This document shows positions 8,768 through 18,317 of a stretch of DNA of 64,000 nucleotides, piece by piece. The DNA is taken from assembly GCA_943370215.1 (NCBI GenBank), contig CALRQC020000016.1, positions 1 to 64,000 of the forward strand. Reading direction: 5' to 3'. Position 1 is the stretch's first letter; the number at the start of each line of letters is the position of its first letter. Made by a program: the position numbers and the translations under genes. This stretch comes from Niveispirillum sp943370215 (GTDB lineage: Bacteria > Pseudomonadota > Alphaproteobacteria > Azospirillales > Azospirillaceae). A model generated the notes under the pieces. The model ran no database searches and was not told where the DNA came from. It saw only the letters and a list, made by a program, of their open reading frames with translations.

Positions 8768-9310
8768 ATGAAGCCTTCCCACCTTCTGTTGCTGGCCCCG
8801 ATGATGCTGCTGGCCGCCTGCGCCGGCGTGCGGGATGACAAGGCCGGCGCCACGCGCAATGGCAGCGGCGCCTATGATGCGGCAGCGGCCGGGACGGCCG
8901 GCCAGGGGCAGGGCTATGGTGCCACCCCGGTGGATAGCAGCACGCTGAACAGCAACCTTTCCCCGCAGCAGCAATTGGCCAGCATTGGCGACCGTGTTTT
9001 CTTCACGGTGGACCAGTATGAGGTATCGGCGGAGGCTACGGCCACGCTGGACAAGCAGGCTTCCTTCCTGCGCAGCAACCCCAATATCAGCCTGACCATT
9101 GAAGGTCATGCCGATGAGCGCGGCACGCGCGAATATAATCTGGCGCTGGGCCAGCGCCGTGCCGATTCGGTGCGGCGTTACCTGATCGCCAGCGGCATTG
9201 ATGCCAACCGCCTGCAGACGGTCAGCTTTGGCAAGGAACGTCCGGCTGTGGCCGGCACCGGCCCGGCCGTCTGGGACCAGAACCGCCGCGCGGTGAGTGT
9301 GGTCAACTGA
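8768..9310 (+). CDS. OmpA-family peptidoglycan-associated lipoprotein (Pal-like)
   Basis: A 180-residue outer-membrane lipoprotein. A signal peptide with lipobox LLAAC puts the lipidated Cys at residue 18. A low-complexity Ala/Gly linker follows, then an OmpA/MotB peptidoglycan-binding domain (residues about 75-180) with IEGHADERGTREYNLALGQRRA, which contains the Asp and Arg residues that grip diaminopimelate. This matches Pal, which tethers the outer membrane to the wall, but no tolQRAB or ybgF genes are adjacent here. It could therefore be a second Pal paralogue, and I withhold the gene symbol. GGAAGCGAGAG precedes the ATG. Confidence 0.88.
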   Translation: MKPSHLLLLAPMMLLAACAGVRDDKAGATRNGSGAYDAAAAGTAGQGQGYGATPVDSSTLNSNLSPQQQLASIGDRVFFTVDQYEVSAEATATLDKQASFLRSNPNISLTIEGHADERGTREYNLALGQRRADSVRRYLIASGIDANRLQTVSFGKERPAVAGTGPAVWDQNRRAVSVVN

Positions 9311-9320
9311 TCGGTTGAGC

Positions 9321-12300
9321 CTACGGCGCTGCGGGTGACGGTGGGGCGGACGGGGGTGCCGGTTCGGCTCCTGCCGCTCCCGCTGCCGGGGCCTTTTCCC
9401 CCTTCTTCTCTTTGGCGGGTTTCGGCGCCTTTTCTTCCTTCGGCGGTGCCTCACCGGCAGGTGGCGGCAGGAAGAACAGGTTGCGCAGGAAGCCGGGTGC
9501 CAGCACGGCCAGCGGGTTCACCCCGGTCTGCAGATTGTCCAACGGCCCCTTCACCGTATAGGTGGCGGCGAACAGGCCCTGGCCTTCACCGCCCACCAGC
9601 AGATCACCCAGCACCGGTATGGCCCCCAGCAGCTTGTTGACGGTGGAAAAGGGCACGATCGTGCCCTGCAACTGGGCGTGGCTCTTCTTCAGGTCGATAT
9701 TGCCTTCCAGCGTCAGCCCGACTTGTGAACCCGAGGTGCGCATGTCGCGCAGGGAAATGCCGCCGCTGTTCCACTGATACTGGCCATGCAGCCGGGAAAA
9801 GGCGATGGGCTGGCCGGACATGAAATTGGCAAAGCCGCGCGGGGATGCGGCGGACAGCAGCCGCGCCAGCACCGGGGCATCCTGCACCTGATAGTCGCGC
9901 AGGTCGGCCTCTCCGTTCACCGCCTTGGCCGGATCGTCGGCAGCGCTGCGGCCATTGATGGTCAGGCTACCGCCTTTCAACTGGCTGATCACATCCAGAT
10001 TGCGCAGGGTGGCGCCGGCATCATCGGTGGCCATATCCAGGGTCAGGATACGCGGGTCGGCCGCATCCGGGCCATAGCGCACGGCAAGCCGGCCCTTCTC
10101 CCCGACCTCCGCATCCAGATCGGTGCGGAACCAGATATCGTTGTCGCGCTCCATCCGGCCGCGCGCATGACGGATTACCCGCCCTTCGTCGCCCATGATG
10201 GCCTGATCCAGGGCGAAGCTGATGGCCAGCGCCGGCAGCTTGGCCGGTTCCACCTGCTGTTCGGGTGGGTTGGCGGTGGGCTCCCCCTTGTTCTTCTTGC
10301 CCCGGAAGGGGCGGACATCGAAGGCGGGGCCGCGCACATCGATGGCCATGCCGCCCTGCCGGTCGGTGCTGCGCAGATCGATGCGGGCATCACTTTCCCC
10401 CAGCCGGAAGCTTTCCAGCAGCAGATGTTCCATGCCGAAATCATCGTCACGCAGCCGGGCGCTGCCGGTGGCGTGCAATTCCTCCGTCTCCACCGTGAAG
10501 CCGCTGATCACCAGCAGCTTGCCATTGACGAAGCGGATATTGGCCGTACCCCGGCCGGGCTTGCCCGCCTCCTTGCGCCAGCCTAGCACATCGATGCGCA
10601 AGACGCTGGGGGTGAGGTCCAGCGCGGTGTCGATGGTTTCCACCCGCGCCGGTCCGCTGCCCTGGCGGGTATAGGTCATGTCCACCCCGGTGGGGCCGTT
10701 CAGCCAGTCGGGGAAATCCAGCTTGAAGGCGGCGCGCTGGGCATCATCCGGGCGGGCCAGCACCTTGACCCGGGTACCAAACGGCGCGGCATCGTCGAAA
10801 TTCTCCGTCCAGGCGATATCGGCCGGCACACCGTTCAGCAGCGCCTTGCCGGTCACATCCAGCTTGTGGGAATCGACGGTCAGATCAAGCTGACCCTGGC
10901 TGGCGCTGATATTGGCGACGATGTTGGGCACGGCGACATCGGACAGTTTCGCCGTGCCATCCAGTTCCACCATCTCCATGGTCAGCTTGGCAATCAGGGG
11001 AAAGGCGAAATGCATGTCGACATGGGCCTGTCCGCTGACGCTGCCCGGCACCAGCCCCACCTTGCCAGCATAATGCAGCGGTTCGGCATCCAGCACCGTC
11101 AGGGCGGAGGAAACCGGCCCCGTCAGCGCCACCTTGATATCGATCTTCTGGATCGTCTCCTTATCCAGGTCGGTGATGCGCACCAGGCCGGGACCGGCCT
11201 GCATATCCAGCAACTTGCCGGACTTGATATCGATGGCGAAGGTGGAGCCGTCGAACTTCGCCTCTGCCGTCACGTCCTTCACCGGGGGCAGCGGGCGGCG
11301 GTAATGCACGGTGAAGCCGGACATGGCGATGCGCCCTTCCAGCTTGGTCGGCTTGATATCCAGCGGCTTCTTGGCGGGCGACGTGCCTTCCAGGGTGAAG
11401 AGGGTGGTGGTGAAGGTGCCATCGGCCAGATTGCCGACCATCCAGTCGCGCGTGCTTTCCTGCACGCCCAGCGGCCAGTAACGCTTCAGGTCGGCCATGG
11501 GCAGGCCCGTCAGCTCTTCCTTCAGCGCCAGATGGATCACGTCGCCTTTCTGGTGCGCGGTGCCGGTGACGGTAAGGTCTGCCGGGCCGGTCAGGTCCAG
11601 GTTGAACCGATCCAGGATCAGGCGGCGGCCGGCATCTTCCAGCCGGCCATGCAGGGAGACACTATCAAAGGAAAGCGGCTCCGGCAGATGGTCGGGCAGC
11701 ACCAGCCGGCCCTGCTTCCCGGTCAACCCCATCACCATGGCGGTGGGAGTGAGATTTTCATCCATCTCCATGGTAATGGAACCGTCCAGCGTCACCTCCA
11801 GCGCGCTCAGCGGTTCCAGCACCGGGGCCAGTTGGGCGAAGTCGGCCGGGCGCAGATCGGCCAGGGCGGTGCGGACATTCATGCCGCCATCGGACAGGCG
11901 ATAATCGATTTCAGCGGCGATCTGGTTGATCTTGCCGCCCATATCGATATCGGCCGAGGCCGTGCCGAACACGCCGCTATTGCCACGGCGCAGGCGCAGG
12001 TCCAGCCGGGGCACCTGCCAGACCGTACCGGTGGCCAGATTGTTGACCACCAGCCGGGCCCGCGTCACCCGCAGGTCGCGCAGGGCGCCGGTCTGTTTCA
12101 GCGGGTCGGGCGGCTGTCGCAGGGCCGCCAGCAATTCGCGTGCGATGCGGGCACCGGCATCGGGGTCCAGTTCCTCATCATTGCTGCGGATATCCAGGCG
12201 GAACTCCCCCTCGGCTGTGCGCTCAGCGTAAAGCCGGGGTTCCACCAGATCGATGCGGGTGGGGGCGACGGTGCCGCGCAGCAGGGCCGGCACCGACAGG

Positions 12301-12596
12301 CCCAGCCGCACTTCCGGTACGGAGGCGATGACGGTGCCGCTGCTGCCATAGGCGGTGACGCCGTGCAGGCGCAGATCGACCCGGCTGCCGAACCCGTTCC
12401 AGGCCAGAATGGTTTCGCCCAGATCCAGCCGCATGGACGATTGTTCGTTCAGCGCCTGTTGCAGATAGCGGGTGGCAAAATCGATCGGGATCGGGCCCTT
12501 GGTCAATTGCCAGGCGAGAAAGCCGCCACCCAGCACCACGACCGCCAACAGGCCAGCCAGTAATTCCAACAGGATAAGGGCGCTTCGGCGGAACAT
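9321..12596 (-). CDS. Giant AsmA/YhdP-like envelope protein (DUF3971)
   Basis: A 1091-residue protein with one N-terminal membrane helix (about residues 5-27) and a very long beta-rich periplasmic part. It resembles the YhdP/AsmA-like group, whose members form hydrophobic grooves thought to carry phospholipids between the two membranes. The C-terminal AsmA-like region includes GSLTINGRSAADDPAKAVNG and HAQLQGTIVPFSTVNKLLGAIPVLGDLLVGGEGQGLFAATYTVKGPLDN in outline. The last 45 residues are a Lys/Pro/Ala/Glu tail. The ATG at 12596 places the membrane helix at the very start; an in-frame ATG at 12677 would add a basic tail. It is divergent from glnE, about 100 bases away. Confidence 0.85.
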   Translation of the reverse strand: MFRRSALILLELLAGLLAVVVLGGGFLAWQLTKGPIPIDFATRYLQQALNEQSSMRLDLGETILAWNGFGSRVDLRLHGVTAYGSSGTVIASVPEVRLGLSVPALLRGTVAPTRIDLVEPRLYAERTAEGEFRLDIRSNDEELDPDAGARIARELLAALRQPPDPLKQTGALRDLRVTRARLVVNNLATGTVWQVPRLDLRLRRGNSGVFGTASADIDMGGKINQIAAEIDYRLSDGGMNVRTALADLRPADFAQLAPVLEPLSALEVTLDGSITMEMDENLTPTAMVMGLTGKQGRLVLPDHLPEPLSFDSVSLHGRLEDAGRRLILDRFNLDLTGPADLTVTGTAHQKGDVIHLALKEELTGLPMADLKRYWPLGVQESTRDWMVGNLADGTFTTTLFTLEGTSPAKKPLDIKPTKLEGRIAMSGFTVHYRRPLPPVKDVTAEAKFDGSTFAIDIKSGKLLDMQAGPGLVRITDLDKETIQKIDIKVALTGPVSSALTVLDAEPLHYAGKVGLVPGSVSGQAHVDMHFAFPLIAKLTMEMVELDGTAKLSDVAVPNIVANISASQGQLDLTVDSHKLDVTGKALLNGVPADIAWTENFDDAAPFGTRVKVLARPDDAQRAAFKLDFPDWLNGPTGVDMTYTRQGSGPARVETIDTALDLTPSVLRIDVLGWRKEAGKPGRGTANIRFVNGKLLVISGFTVETEELHATGSARLRDDDFGMEHLLLESFRLGESDARIDLRSTDRQGGMAIDVRGPAFDVRPFRGKKNKGEPTANPPEQQVEPAKLPALAISFALDQAIMGDEGRVIRHARGRMERDNDIWFRTDLDAEVGEKGRLAVRYGPDAADPRILTLDMATDDAGATLRNLDVISQLKGGSLTINGRSAADDPAKAVNGEADLRDYQVQDAPVLARLLSAASPRGFANFMSGQPIAFSRLHGQYQWNSGGISLRDMRTSGSQVGLTLEGNIDLKKSHAQLQGTIVPFSTVNKLLGAIPVLGDLLVGGEGQGLFAATYTVKGPLDNLQTGVNPLAVLAPGFLRNLFFLPPPAGEAPPKEEKAPKPAKEKKGEKAPAAGAAGAEPAPPSAPPSPAAP

Positions 12597-12694
12597 CAAT
12601 GAAGGATCTCGGGCGCTATCCGGCTGGGCTTGACCTGGGTCGGGCAGGCGGCGCACTGTGGCCCGCGCCCGCTCCACTGCTGGGATAGCCCGGT

Positions 12695-15655
12695 ATGCGC
12701 CTTATATTCAATCAAGAAAGCCTCCCGCTTCCCGGTGATGTGCAACGTGCTGCCGTCGGCCTGGAACATTGGCGGGATGCCATCCGCTCCACTTCTGATA
12801 CGGCGCTTGCCGAATTTGCCCGCACCTTCATGGATCAACCGGAAGGGCGGACGGTGCTTGAAACAATTTTCGGACATAGTCCGTTCCTTGGCACCGCCCT
12901 TTTAAGGGAGATCGGCTTTTTCCGTGCCATCGTCGAAAAAGGCTTCGATGCGGCCTTTGCTGACCTGTTGGTCGATATGGGGGCCCAGTATGGGGCCGAC
13001 AATAAGACCGATCGGGTGATGAAGGGCCTGCGCGTGGCGAAACGCCGCGCCGCCCTGCTGATCGGTCTGGCCGACATGGCCGGCGCCTGGACCCTGGAAC
13101 AGGTGACCGGCGCCTTGTCCGATTTCGCCCAGGCTGGGCTGCAACTGGCCACCCGGCTAGCCCTGCGGCAGGCTGCCGCGTCGGGCAAGCTGGTACTGCC
13201 CTTCCCCGATGAACCGGAGCGCGGCAGCGGCTTCATCGTGCTGGCCATGGGCAAGTTTGGCGCGCGGGAGCTGAATTACAGCTCCGATATCGACCTGATC
13301 GTGCTCTATGATGATGGCATCGTGCAGGTGCCGGATGGGGAGATGACCCGCACCTTTGTGCGCATCACCCGCGAACTGGTGCGGCTGATGGATGAGCGCA
13401 CGGCCGATGGCTATGTCTTCCGCACCGATCTGCGCCTGCGTCCCGATCCCGGCGCCACGCCGGTGGCGGTCAGTGTCTCTGCGGCAGAGGCCTATTACAG
13501 CAGCCTGGGCCAGAACTGGGAGCGTGCTGCCATGATCAAGGCCCGGCCGGTGGCCGGCGATCTGGTGGCGGGTGAAGCCTTCATGGATATCCTGCGCCAT
13601 TTCATCTGGCGCCGGAACCTGGATTTCGCCGCCATCCAGGACATCCATTCCATCAAGCGCCAGATCGGTGCCCATAAGGGCCATCGGGAAAAGACCGTCA
13701 ACGGCCATAATATCAAGATCGGCCGTGGCGGTATCCGCGAGATCGAATTCTTCGCCCAGACCCAGCAACTGATCTATGGCGGGCGCGACCGGTCTTTACG
13801 CGTGCCCGCCACGGTGCAGGCGCTCTATGCGCTGGTGGAGGCGGGGCGGGTGGAGCAATCCGTCGCCGATGACCTGTCCCGCGCCTATCGCTTCCTGCGC
13901 ACGGTGGAACACCGGGTGCAGATGGTGGATGACCAGCAGACCCACGAATTGCCGAAATCCGACGAAGGGGTGGCCCGCATCGCCGCCTTCCTGGGCTATG
14001 TCGATGATCAGTCCTTCCGGCAAGCCCTGCTGGAGACGCTGGGCGTGGTGGGGGACCATTATGACGGGCTGTTTGCCGACAGCCCGGCCCTGTCCGGTCC
14101 CGGCAATCTGGTCTTCACCGGCACGGAGGATGACCCGGAGACCATGGAGACCCTGCGCTCCATGGGCTATGCCAACCCTTCCGCCATCGCCGGCCAGATC
14201 CGGGCTTGGCATCACGGCCGTTACCGCGCCACCCGCAGCCAGCGGGCGCGGGAATTGTTGACCGAACTGGTGCCGACCTTGCTGGCCGCCTTCGGCCGCA
14301 CCGCCCATCCCGATCAGGCCTTCCTGAAATTCGATGAGTTTCTGGAGCGGCTGCCGGCGGGCGTACAGCTTTTCAGCCTGTTCTATGCCAATCCCAACCT
14401 GTTGGATTTGCTGGCAGAGGTGATGGGCACCGCTCCCCGGCTGGCCGAACAATTGGCTCGTCGCCCGGCGGCCCTGGATGCCGTGCTGCTGCCCGGCTTC
14501 TTCGATCCGCTGCCGGGGCGGGAGGAGCTGGAGGCCGGGTTTGAGGCCCTGTTGGGCGGGGCCGGCTATTTCGAGGAATATCTGGACCTTGCCCGGCGCT
14601 GGACCAGCGAGCACCGCTTCCGCGCCGGGGTGCATATCCTGCGCCATATCTCCGACGCGGACCGGCTGGGCGCCTTCCTGACCGATGTGGCGGAGGTGGC
14701 GCTGGTCGGCCTGCAAAAGGTGGTGGAGGATGAATTCGCCCGCCGCCATGGCCGGGTGCCGGGGGCGGGCTTTGCCGTCATCGCACTGGGCCGGCTGGGC
14801 GCCCGTTCGCTCTCCCTGCGCTCTGACCTGGACCTGATCACGGTTTATGAGGTGCCGGACGGGGTGAGCCAGTCGGATGGTGACAAGCCTTTGTCAACCA
14901 ACGATTATTTTATCAAGCTGACCCAGCGGCTGGTCAATGCCATCACCGCCCAGACGGCCGAGGGGCAGCTTTACGAGGTGGATATGCGGCTGCGGCCTAG
15001 CGGCAATGCCGGGCCGCTGGCCGTCAGCTTTGACGGGTTCGCCAAATATCAGCGGGAAAGTGCCTGGACCTGGGAACATATGGCACTGACCCGCGCCCGC
15101 CCGGTGACGGGGCCGGCACCGTTGCGGGCGCGGCTGGCGGCGGAAATCAAGGCCGTGCTGACCAGCCCGCGCGATGCGGAGAAGCTGCGCCAGGACGTTG
15201 TTTCCATGCGCGCCCGCATCGACCAGCAGCATCATACGGACGATATCTGGTCGGTGAAGCATGTGCGTGGCGGCATGACCGACATCCAGTTCATCGCCCA
15301 ATATCTGATGCTGCTGCATGGCCCGGAAAAGCCGGAAATCCTGGATACCAACACCACCGGGGCGCTCGCCTGGCTGGGGGACAGCGGCTTCCTGGCGGTG
15401 GAGACGGCCAACCGGCTGATCGTGGCGCACAAGACCTGGCGGCGGGTGCAGGGCTTCCTGCGCCTGACCACCGATGGCGCCTTCGATGCGGCCAAGGCCC
15501 CGGCCGGGTTGAAACAGCAATTGGCCAAGGTGGCCTTGCCGGAAGCACCGGCCAGCCTGTCCTTTGATGAGGTGGAAAGCCAGCTCCGTGCCATGGCAGC
15601 GCAGGTGCTGGCCGATTTTGCGGCAATTGTGGGAGCCGAGGTGGGGGCTGGCTGA
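12695..15655 (+). CDS. glnE: Bifunctional glutamine synthetase adenylyltransferase/adenylyl-removing enzyme
   Basis: A 986-residue GlnE that adenylylates and de-adenylylates glutamine synthetase in response to PII and glutamine. Two nucleotidyltransferase domains are visible. The N-terminal (adenylyl-removing) one has MGKFGARELNYSSDIDLIVLY (about residues 184-204). The C-terminal (adenylyltransferase) one has LGRLGARSLSLRSDLDLITVY (about 700-720). Both keep the G-S-D-x-D metal site. Between them lie the helical regulatory regions, with NGHNIKIGRGGIREIEFFAQ and VKHVRGGMTDIQFIAQY. Length and domain order are normal. The gene stands alone. Confidence 0.96.
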   Translation: MRLIFNQESLPLPGDVQRAAVGLEHWRDAIRSTSDTALAEFARTFMDQPEGRTVLETIFGHSPFLGTALLREIGFFRAIVEKGFDAAFADLLVDMGAQYGADNKTDRVMKGLRVAKRRAALLIGLADMAGAWTLEQVTGALSDFAQAGLQLATRLALRQAAASGKLVLPFPDEPERGSGFIVLAMGKFGARELNYSSDIDLIVLYDDGIVQVPDGEMTRTFVRITRELVRLMDERTADGYVFRTDLRLRPDPGATPVAVSVSAAEAYYSSLGQNWERAAMIKARPVAGDLVAGEAFMDILRHFIWRRNLDFAAIQDIHSIKRQIGAHKGHREKTVNGHNIKIGRGGIREIEFFAQTQQLIYGGRDRSLRVPATVQALYALVEAGRVEQSVADDLSRAYRFLRTVEHRVQMVDDQQTHELPKSDEGVARIAAFLGYVDDQSFRQALLETLGVVGDHYDGLFADSPALSGPGNLVFTGTEDDPETMETLRSMGYANPSAIAGQIRAWHHGRYRATRSQRARELLTELVPTLLAAFGRTAHPDQAFLKFDEFLERLPAGVQLFSLFYANPNLLDLLAEVMGTAPRLAEQLARRPAALDAVLLPGFFDPLPGREELEAGFEALLGGAGYFEEYLDLARRWTSEHRFRAGVHILRHISDADRLGAFLTDVAEVALVGLQKVVEDEFARRHGRVPGAGFAVIALGRLGARSLSLRSDLDLITVYEVPDGVSQSDGDKPLSTNDYFIKLTQRLVNAITAQTAEGQLYEVDMRLRPSGNAGPLAVSFDGFAKYQRESAWTWEHMALTRARPVTGPAPLRARLAAEIKAVLTSPRDAEKLRQDVVSMRARIDQQHHTDDIWSVKHVRGGMTDIQFIAQYLMLLHGPEKPEILDTNTTGALAWLGDSGFLAVETANRLIVAHKTWRRVQGFLRLTTDGAFDAAKAPAGLKQQLAKVALPEAPASLSFDEVESQLRAMAAQVLADFAAIVGAEVGAG

Positions 15656-15678
15656 ACCTTACCCTGACAGCGTCATGG

Positions 15679-16449
15679 TCATTCCGAGAAGAGGTCGTCC
15701 ATGAAGCTGTCAGGGTCCAGGTAAAATTCACGCAGAATTCTGAAATGGTCTGTGGCGGTGTAGGGTTTCTCCAAGATTCCCTGGTCTGTGACATGGAACA
15801 GGGCGGCACCGGGATAGGCCATGATCAGGGGCGAGTGGGTGGCCATGATGAATTGGCAGTCTCCCACCGTTTCACTCGCCTTGATTAGGCGCAAAAATTC
15901 CATCTGCCGCAGGGGGGAGAGGGCGGATTCGGGTTCGTCGAAGATGAATATCCCCCCGCCGTTCATTTTATGTCGAAAGACGTCGATATAGGCTTCCCCG
16001 TGCGACCGCTCCGCAAGCGATCGGCCACCGTAAGATTGATAGATCGCAGCCCCCCCCTCCTGCGCCAAGCGATCAACTTGATTTATAAAGGCAAAGAAGG
16101 CTTCTGCCCGGACATAGAATCCCTTTGTCACCTTCGGGAACCAGGAGGCGCGCATGTATCCATCAAGGGGATTCTGCTCTTCTTTGCTGAGATTATAGTT
16201 CTTGTTTCCGCCAAATTTGCCAAAGCCGCACAGGCCGGCAATCGCTTCCAGAATGGTGGATTTGCCGGTTCCGTTTTGTCCGGCGAAGATCGTGACAGGC
16301 CGGCTGAATTCTATCTGGAACTTATCGGAGCCAAGGGCCGGAATGGAGAATGGATACTGCGTGCGGTCGATAAATTTTCTGTCATCCAGCCAGATTGATT
16401 TCAGGAAGGGTGCCCTGAAGACCGGTGATTTTGACTTGCTTCTTGTCAC
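15679..16449 (-). CDS. Lone AAA family ATPase (ABC/OLD-like, SMC-type nucleotide-binding fold)
   Basis: A 256-residue single-domain ATPase. In order it shows Walker A AGQNGTGKST, an ABC-type signature (SYGGRSLAERSHGEA), Walker B GGIFIFDEPESALSP and a switch His in MATHSPLIM. It therefore has all parts of an ABC/SMC-type engine but no coiled coil, TOPRIM or transporter domain. The family is loosely annotated as predicted ATPases and its function is unknown. I prefer the GTG at 16449, because AGAGGT lies 7 bases upstream; the in-frame ATG at 16497 has no ribosome binding site. It faces glnE and lies downstream of recN. Codon use is less GC-biased than in its neighbours, suggesting acquisition. 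Confidence 0.85.
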   Translation of the reverse strand: MTRSKSKSPVFRAPFLKSIWLDDRKFIDRTQYPFSIPALGSDKFQIEFSRPVTIFAGQNGTGKSTILEAIAGLCGFGKFGGNKNYNLSKEEQNPLDGYMRASWFPKVTKGFYVRAEAFFAFINQVDRLAQEGGAAIYQSYGGRSLAERSHGEAYIDVFRHKMNGGGIFIFDEPESALSPLRQMEFLRLIKASETVGDCQFIMATHSPLIMAYPGAALFHVTDQGILEKPYTATDHFRILREFYLDPDSFMDDLFSE

Positions 16450-16582
16450 ACGGAAAACCTCTGCTGCTTGGTGCGAACCGCTGGGATGGCCCACCATTCA
16501 GTCAGCATCAAGCATCGCATTGCGATCAGCAAGGGCAGCTTTCCCATCCCCGCTGCAGGTTCCGCAGCGCGGATCGCCGGGT

Positions 16583-18277
16583 TCACAGCAGGGTAGGGGA
16601 GGCGTTGCGCCCGGTCAGCAGGCTTTGTGCTGCCGCGCGGGCGGCCTCGGTGATCTCGGCACCCGACAACATGCGGGCCAGTTCTTCCAACCGCTCGGCG
16701 GTGGTCAGCGGCACCACTTCGGTCACCGTGCGGCCACCGGCTGCCTTCTTGCGCACATTCCAATGGTGGGCGCCACGGGCGGCCACCTGCGGGCTGTGCG
16801 TAACCACCAGCACCTGCAGATTATGGTCACCCAGCCGGGCCAGCCGTTCACCGATGGCATCGGCCACGGCCCCCCCCACGCCGGTATCCACCTCGTCAAA
16901 CACCAGGGTCGGCACCGTGCCCACCTGGGCCAGCACCACCTTCAGCGCCAGCATGAAGCGGGCCAATTCACCACCAGAGGCGATCTTGGCCAGCGGGCCC
17001 GGCGGGCTGCCTATATTGGTGGCGACCTGGAAGGCGATATCATCGATGCCGTGCGGGCCCCAGCCTTCCTCCCCCTGCGGTTCCACCTTGGTGACGAATC
17101 GGGCCTTTTCCAGCTTCAGCGGCTTCAACTCGGCGGCGACCGCCTGATCCAGCTTGGATGCGGCCTTCATGCGGGCGGTGGACAGGGCCTTGGCGGCCTC
17201 CAGATAGGCGGCCTTGGCGGTCTCCGCCTGGGCCGCCAGCTTCTGCAGCAGGTCGCCCTGATCCTCGATCAGCGACAGCTTGCGGGCCATTTCCGCCCGC
17301 AGGGTCACCAGCCCGTCGACGTCGGTGCCATGCTTGCGGGCGGCGGCGCGCAGGGCAAACAGCCGTTCCTCGATCTTGTCCAGATTGCCGCCATCGGTAT
17401 CCATGTCGGCCGACAGGGCCTGAAGCGAGCGGGCAGCCTCGCCCACATCATTGGCAGCCTCATCCAGGGCGCTGATCACCGGGTCCAGCCGGCCACCGGC
17501 CTTTTCCGCCAGCCGGGACAGGGTGCGCAGCGCGCTGGCCAGCGCGCGTTCAGCCCCGCGTTCGCCGGACAGCTCCCCGTTAGCCTGATTGATGCCCTCG
17601 ATCAGCTTTTCCCGGTGCTGCAGCACCACGCGCTGTTCGGCCAGCCCCGTCTCTTCCCCTTCATTGGGGTCAAGCTGGTCCAGCTCCTCCACCGCGTGGC
17701 GCAGGTAATCTTCCTCGGCACGGGCGCGGGCGGCATCGTCGGCGGCGGTCAACCGCGCCTGTTCCACCTGCCGCCAGGCCCGCCAGGAGGCCGAAACCTT
17801 CTGCTGGCGGTCGGCCAACTGCACATAATCATCCAGCAGGTCGCGGTGGGTGCGCGGGTCCAGCAGGCCATGGGTATCGAACTGGCCATGCACCTCCACC
17901 AGCATTTCGCCCAGCCGGCGCAGCAGGGTGACCCCCACCGGCTGATCATTGACGAAACAGCGCGACCGCCCATCCGCCGTCAGGGTGCGGCGGATCACCA
18001 GCGTATCCTCCACCTCCAGATCCTGCTCCCGCAGGATGGCGAAGGCGGGATGGTCCGGCGTGCGGCTGAGATCGAACTCCGCCGTCACACTGGCCTGCTC
18101 GCTGCCATGGCGGACAAGCCCGCTGTCGCCGCGCGCACCCAGCGCCAGCCCCAGCGAATCCAGCAGGATCGACTTGCCGGCCCCGGTCTCCCCCGTCAGC
18201 ACGCAGAGACCGGCCTGGAACGACAGTGTCAGCCGTTCGATCAGCACCACATCGCGGATCGAGAGCGTCACCAGCAT
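16583..18277 (-). CDS. recN: DNA repair protein RecN
   Basis: A 564-residue SMC-like ATPase that acts early in double-strand break repair. The N-terminal half has Walker A (VLTGETGAGKSILLDSLGLALG). Two long coiled-coil stretches follow, and the C-terminal half has the signature LAKIASGGELARFMLALK and Walker B VPTLVFDEVDTGVGG with D-loop, then VLVVTHSPQVAARG. Length is normal. It follows bamD by 40 bases in the same direction and is probably co-transcribed. I see no GTTC-N7-GTTC SOS box directly in front of it. Confidence 0.96.
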   Translation of the reverse strand: MLVTLSIRDVVLIERLTLSFQAGLCVLTGETGAGKSILLDSLGLALGARGDSGLVRHGSEQASVTAEFDLSRTPDHPAFAILREQDLEVEDTLVIRRTLTADGRSRCFVNDQPVGVTLLRRLGEMLVEVHGQFDTHGLLDPRTHRDLLDDYVQLADRQQKVSASWRAWRQVEQARLTAADDAARARAEEDYLRHAVEELDQLDPNEGEETGLAEQRVVLQHREKLIEGINQANGELSGERGAERALASALRTLSRLAEKAGGRLDPVISALDEAANDVGEAARSLQALSADMDTDGGNLDKIEERLFALRAAARKHGTDVDGLVTLRAEMARKLSLIEDQGDLLQKLAAQAETAKAAYLEAAKALSTARMKAASKLDQAVAAELKPLKLEKARFVTKVEPQGEEGWGPHGIDDIAFQVATNIGSPPGPLAKIASGGELARFMLALKVVLAQVGTVPTLVFDEVDTGVGGAVADAIGERLARLGDHNLQVLVVTHSPQVAARGAHHWNVRKKAAGGRTVTEVVPLTTAERLEELARMLSGAEITEAARAAAQSLLTGRNASPTLL

Positions 18278-18317
18278 CGGATCATTCCCGGACGTTTATG
18301 AAGCGGCTTGGATCAGA

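Noticed and set aside
10866..12563. Open frame of 565 codons on the plus strand, antisense to the AsmA-like gene
   Set aside because: Its product is His/Gln/Gly-rich low complexity, typical of the complement of a GC-rich gene; the minus-strand gene is a recognisable family.
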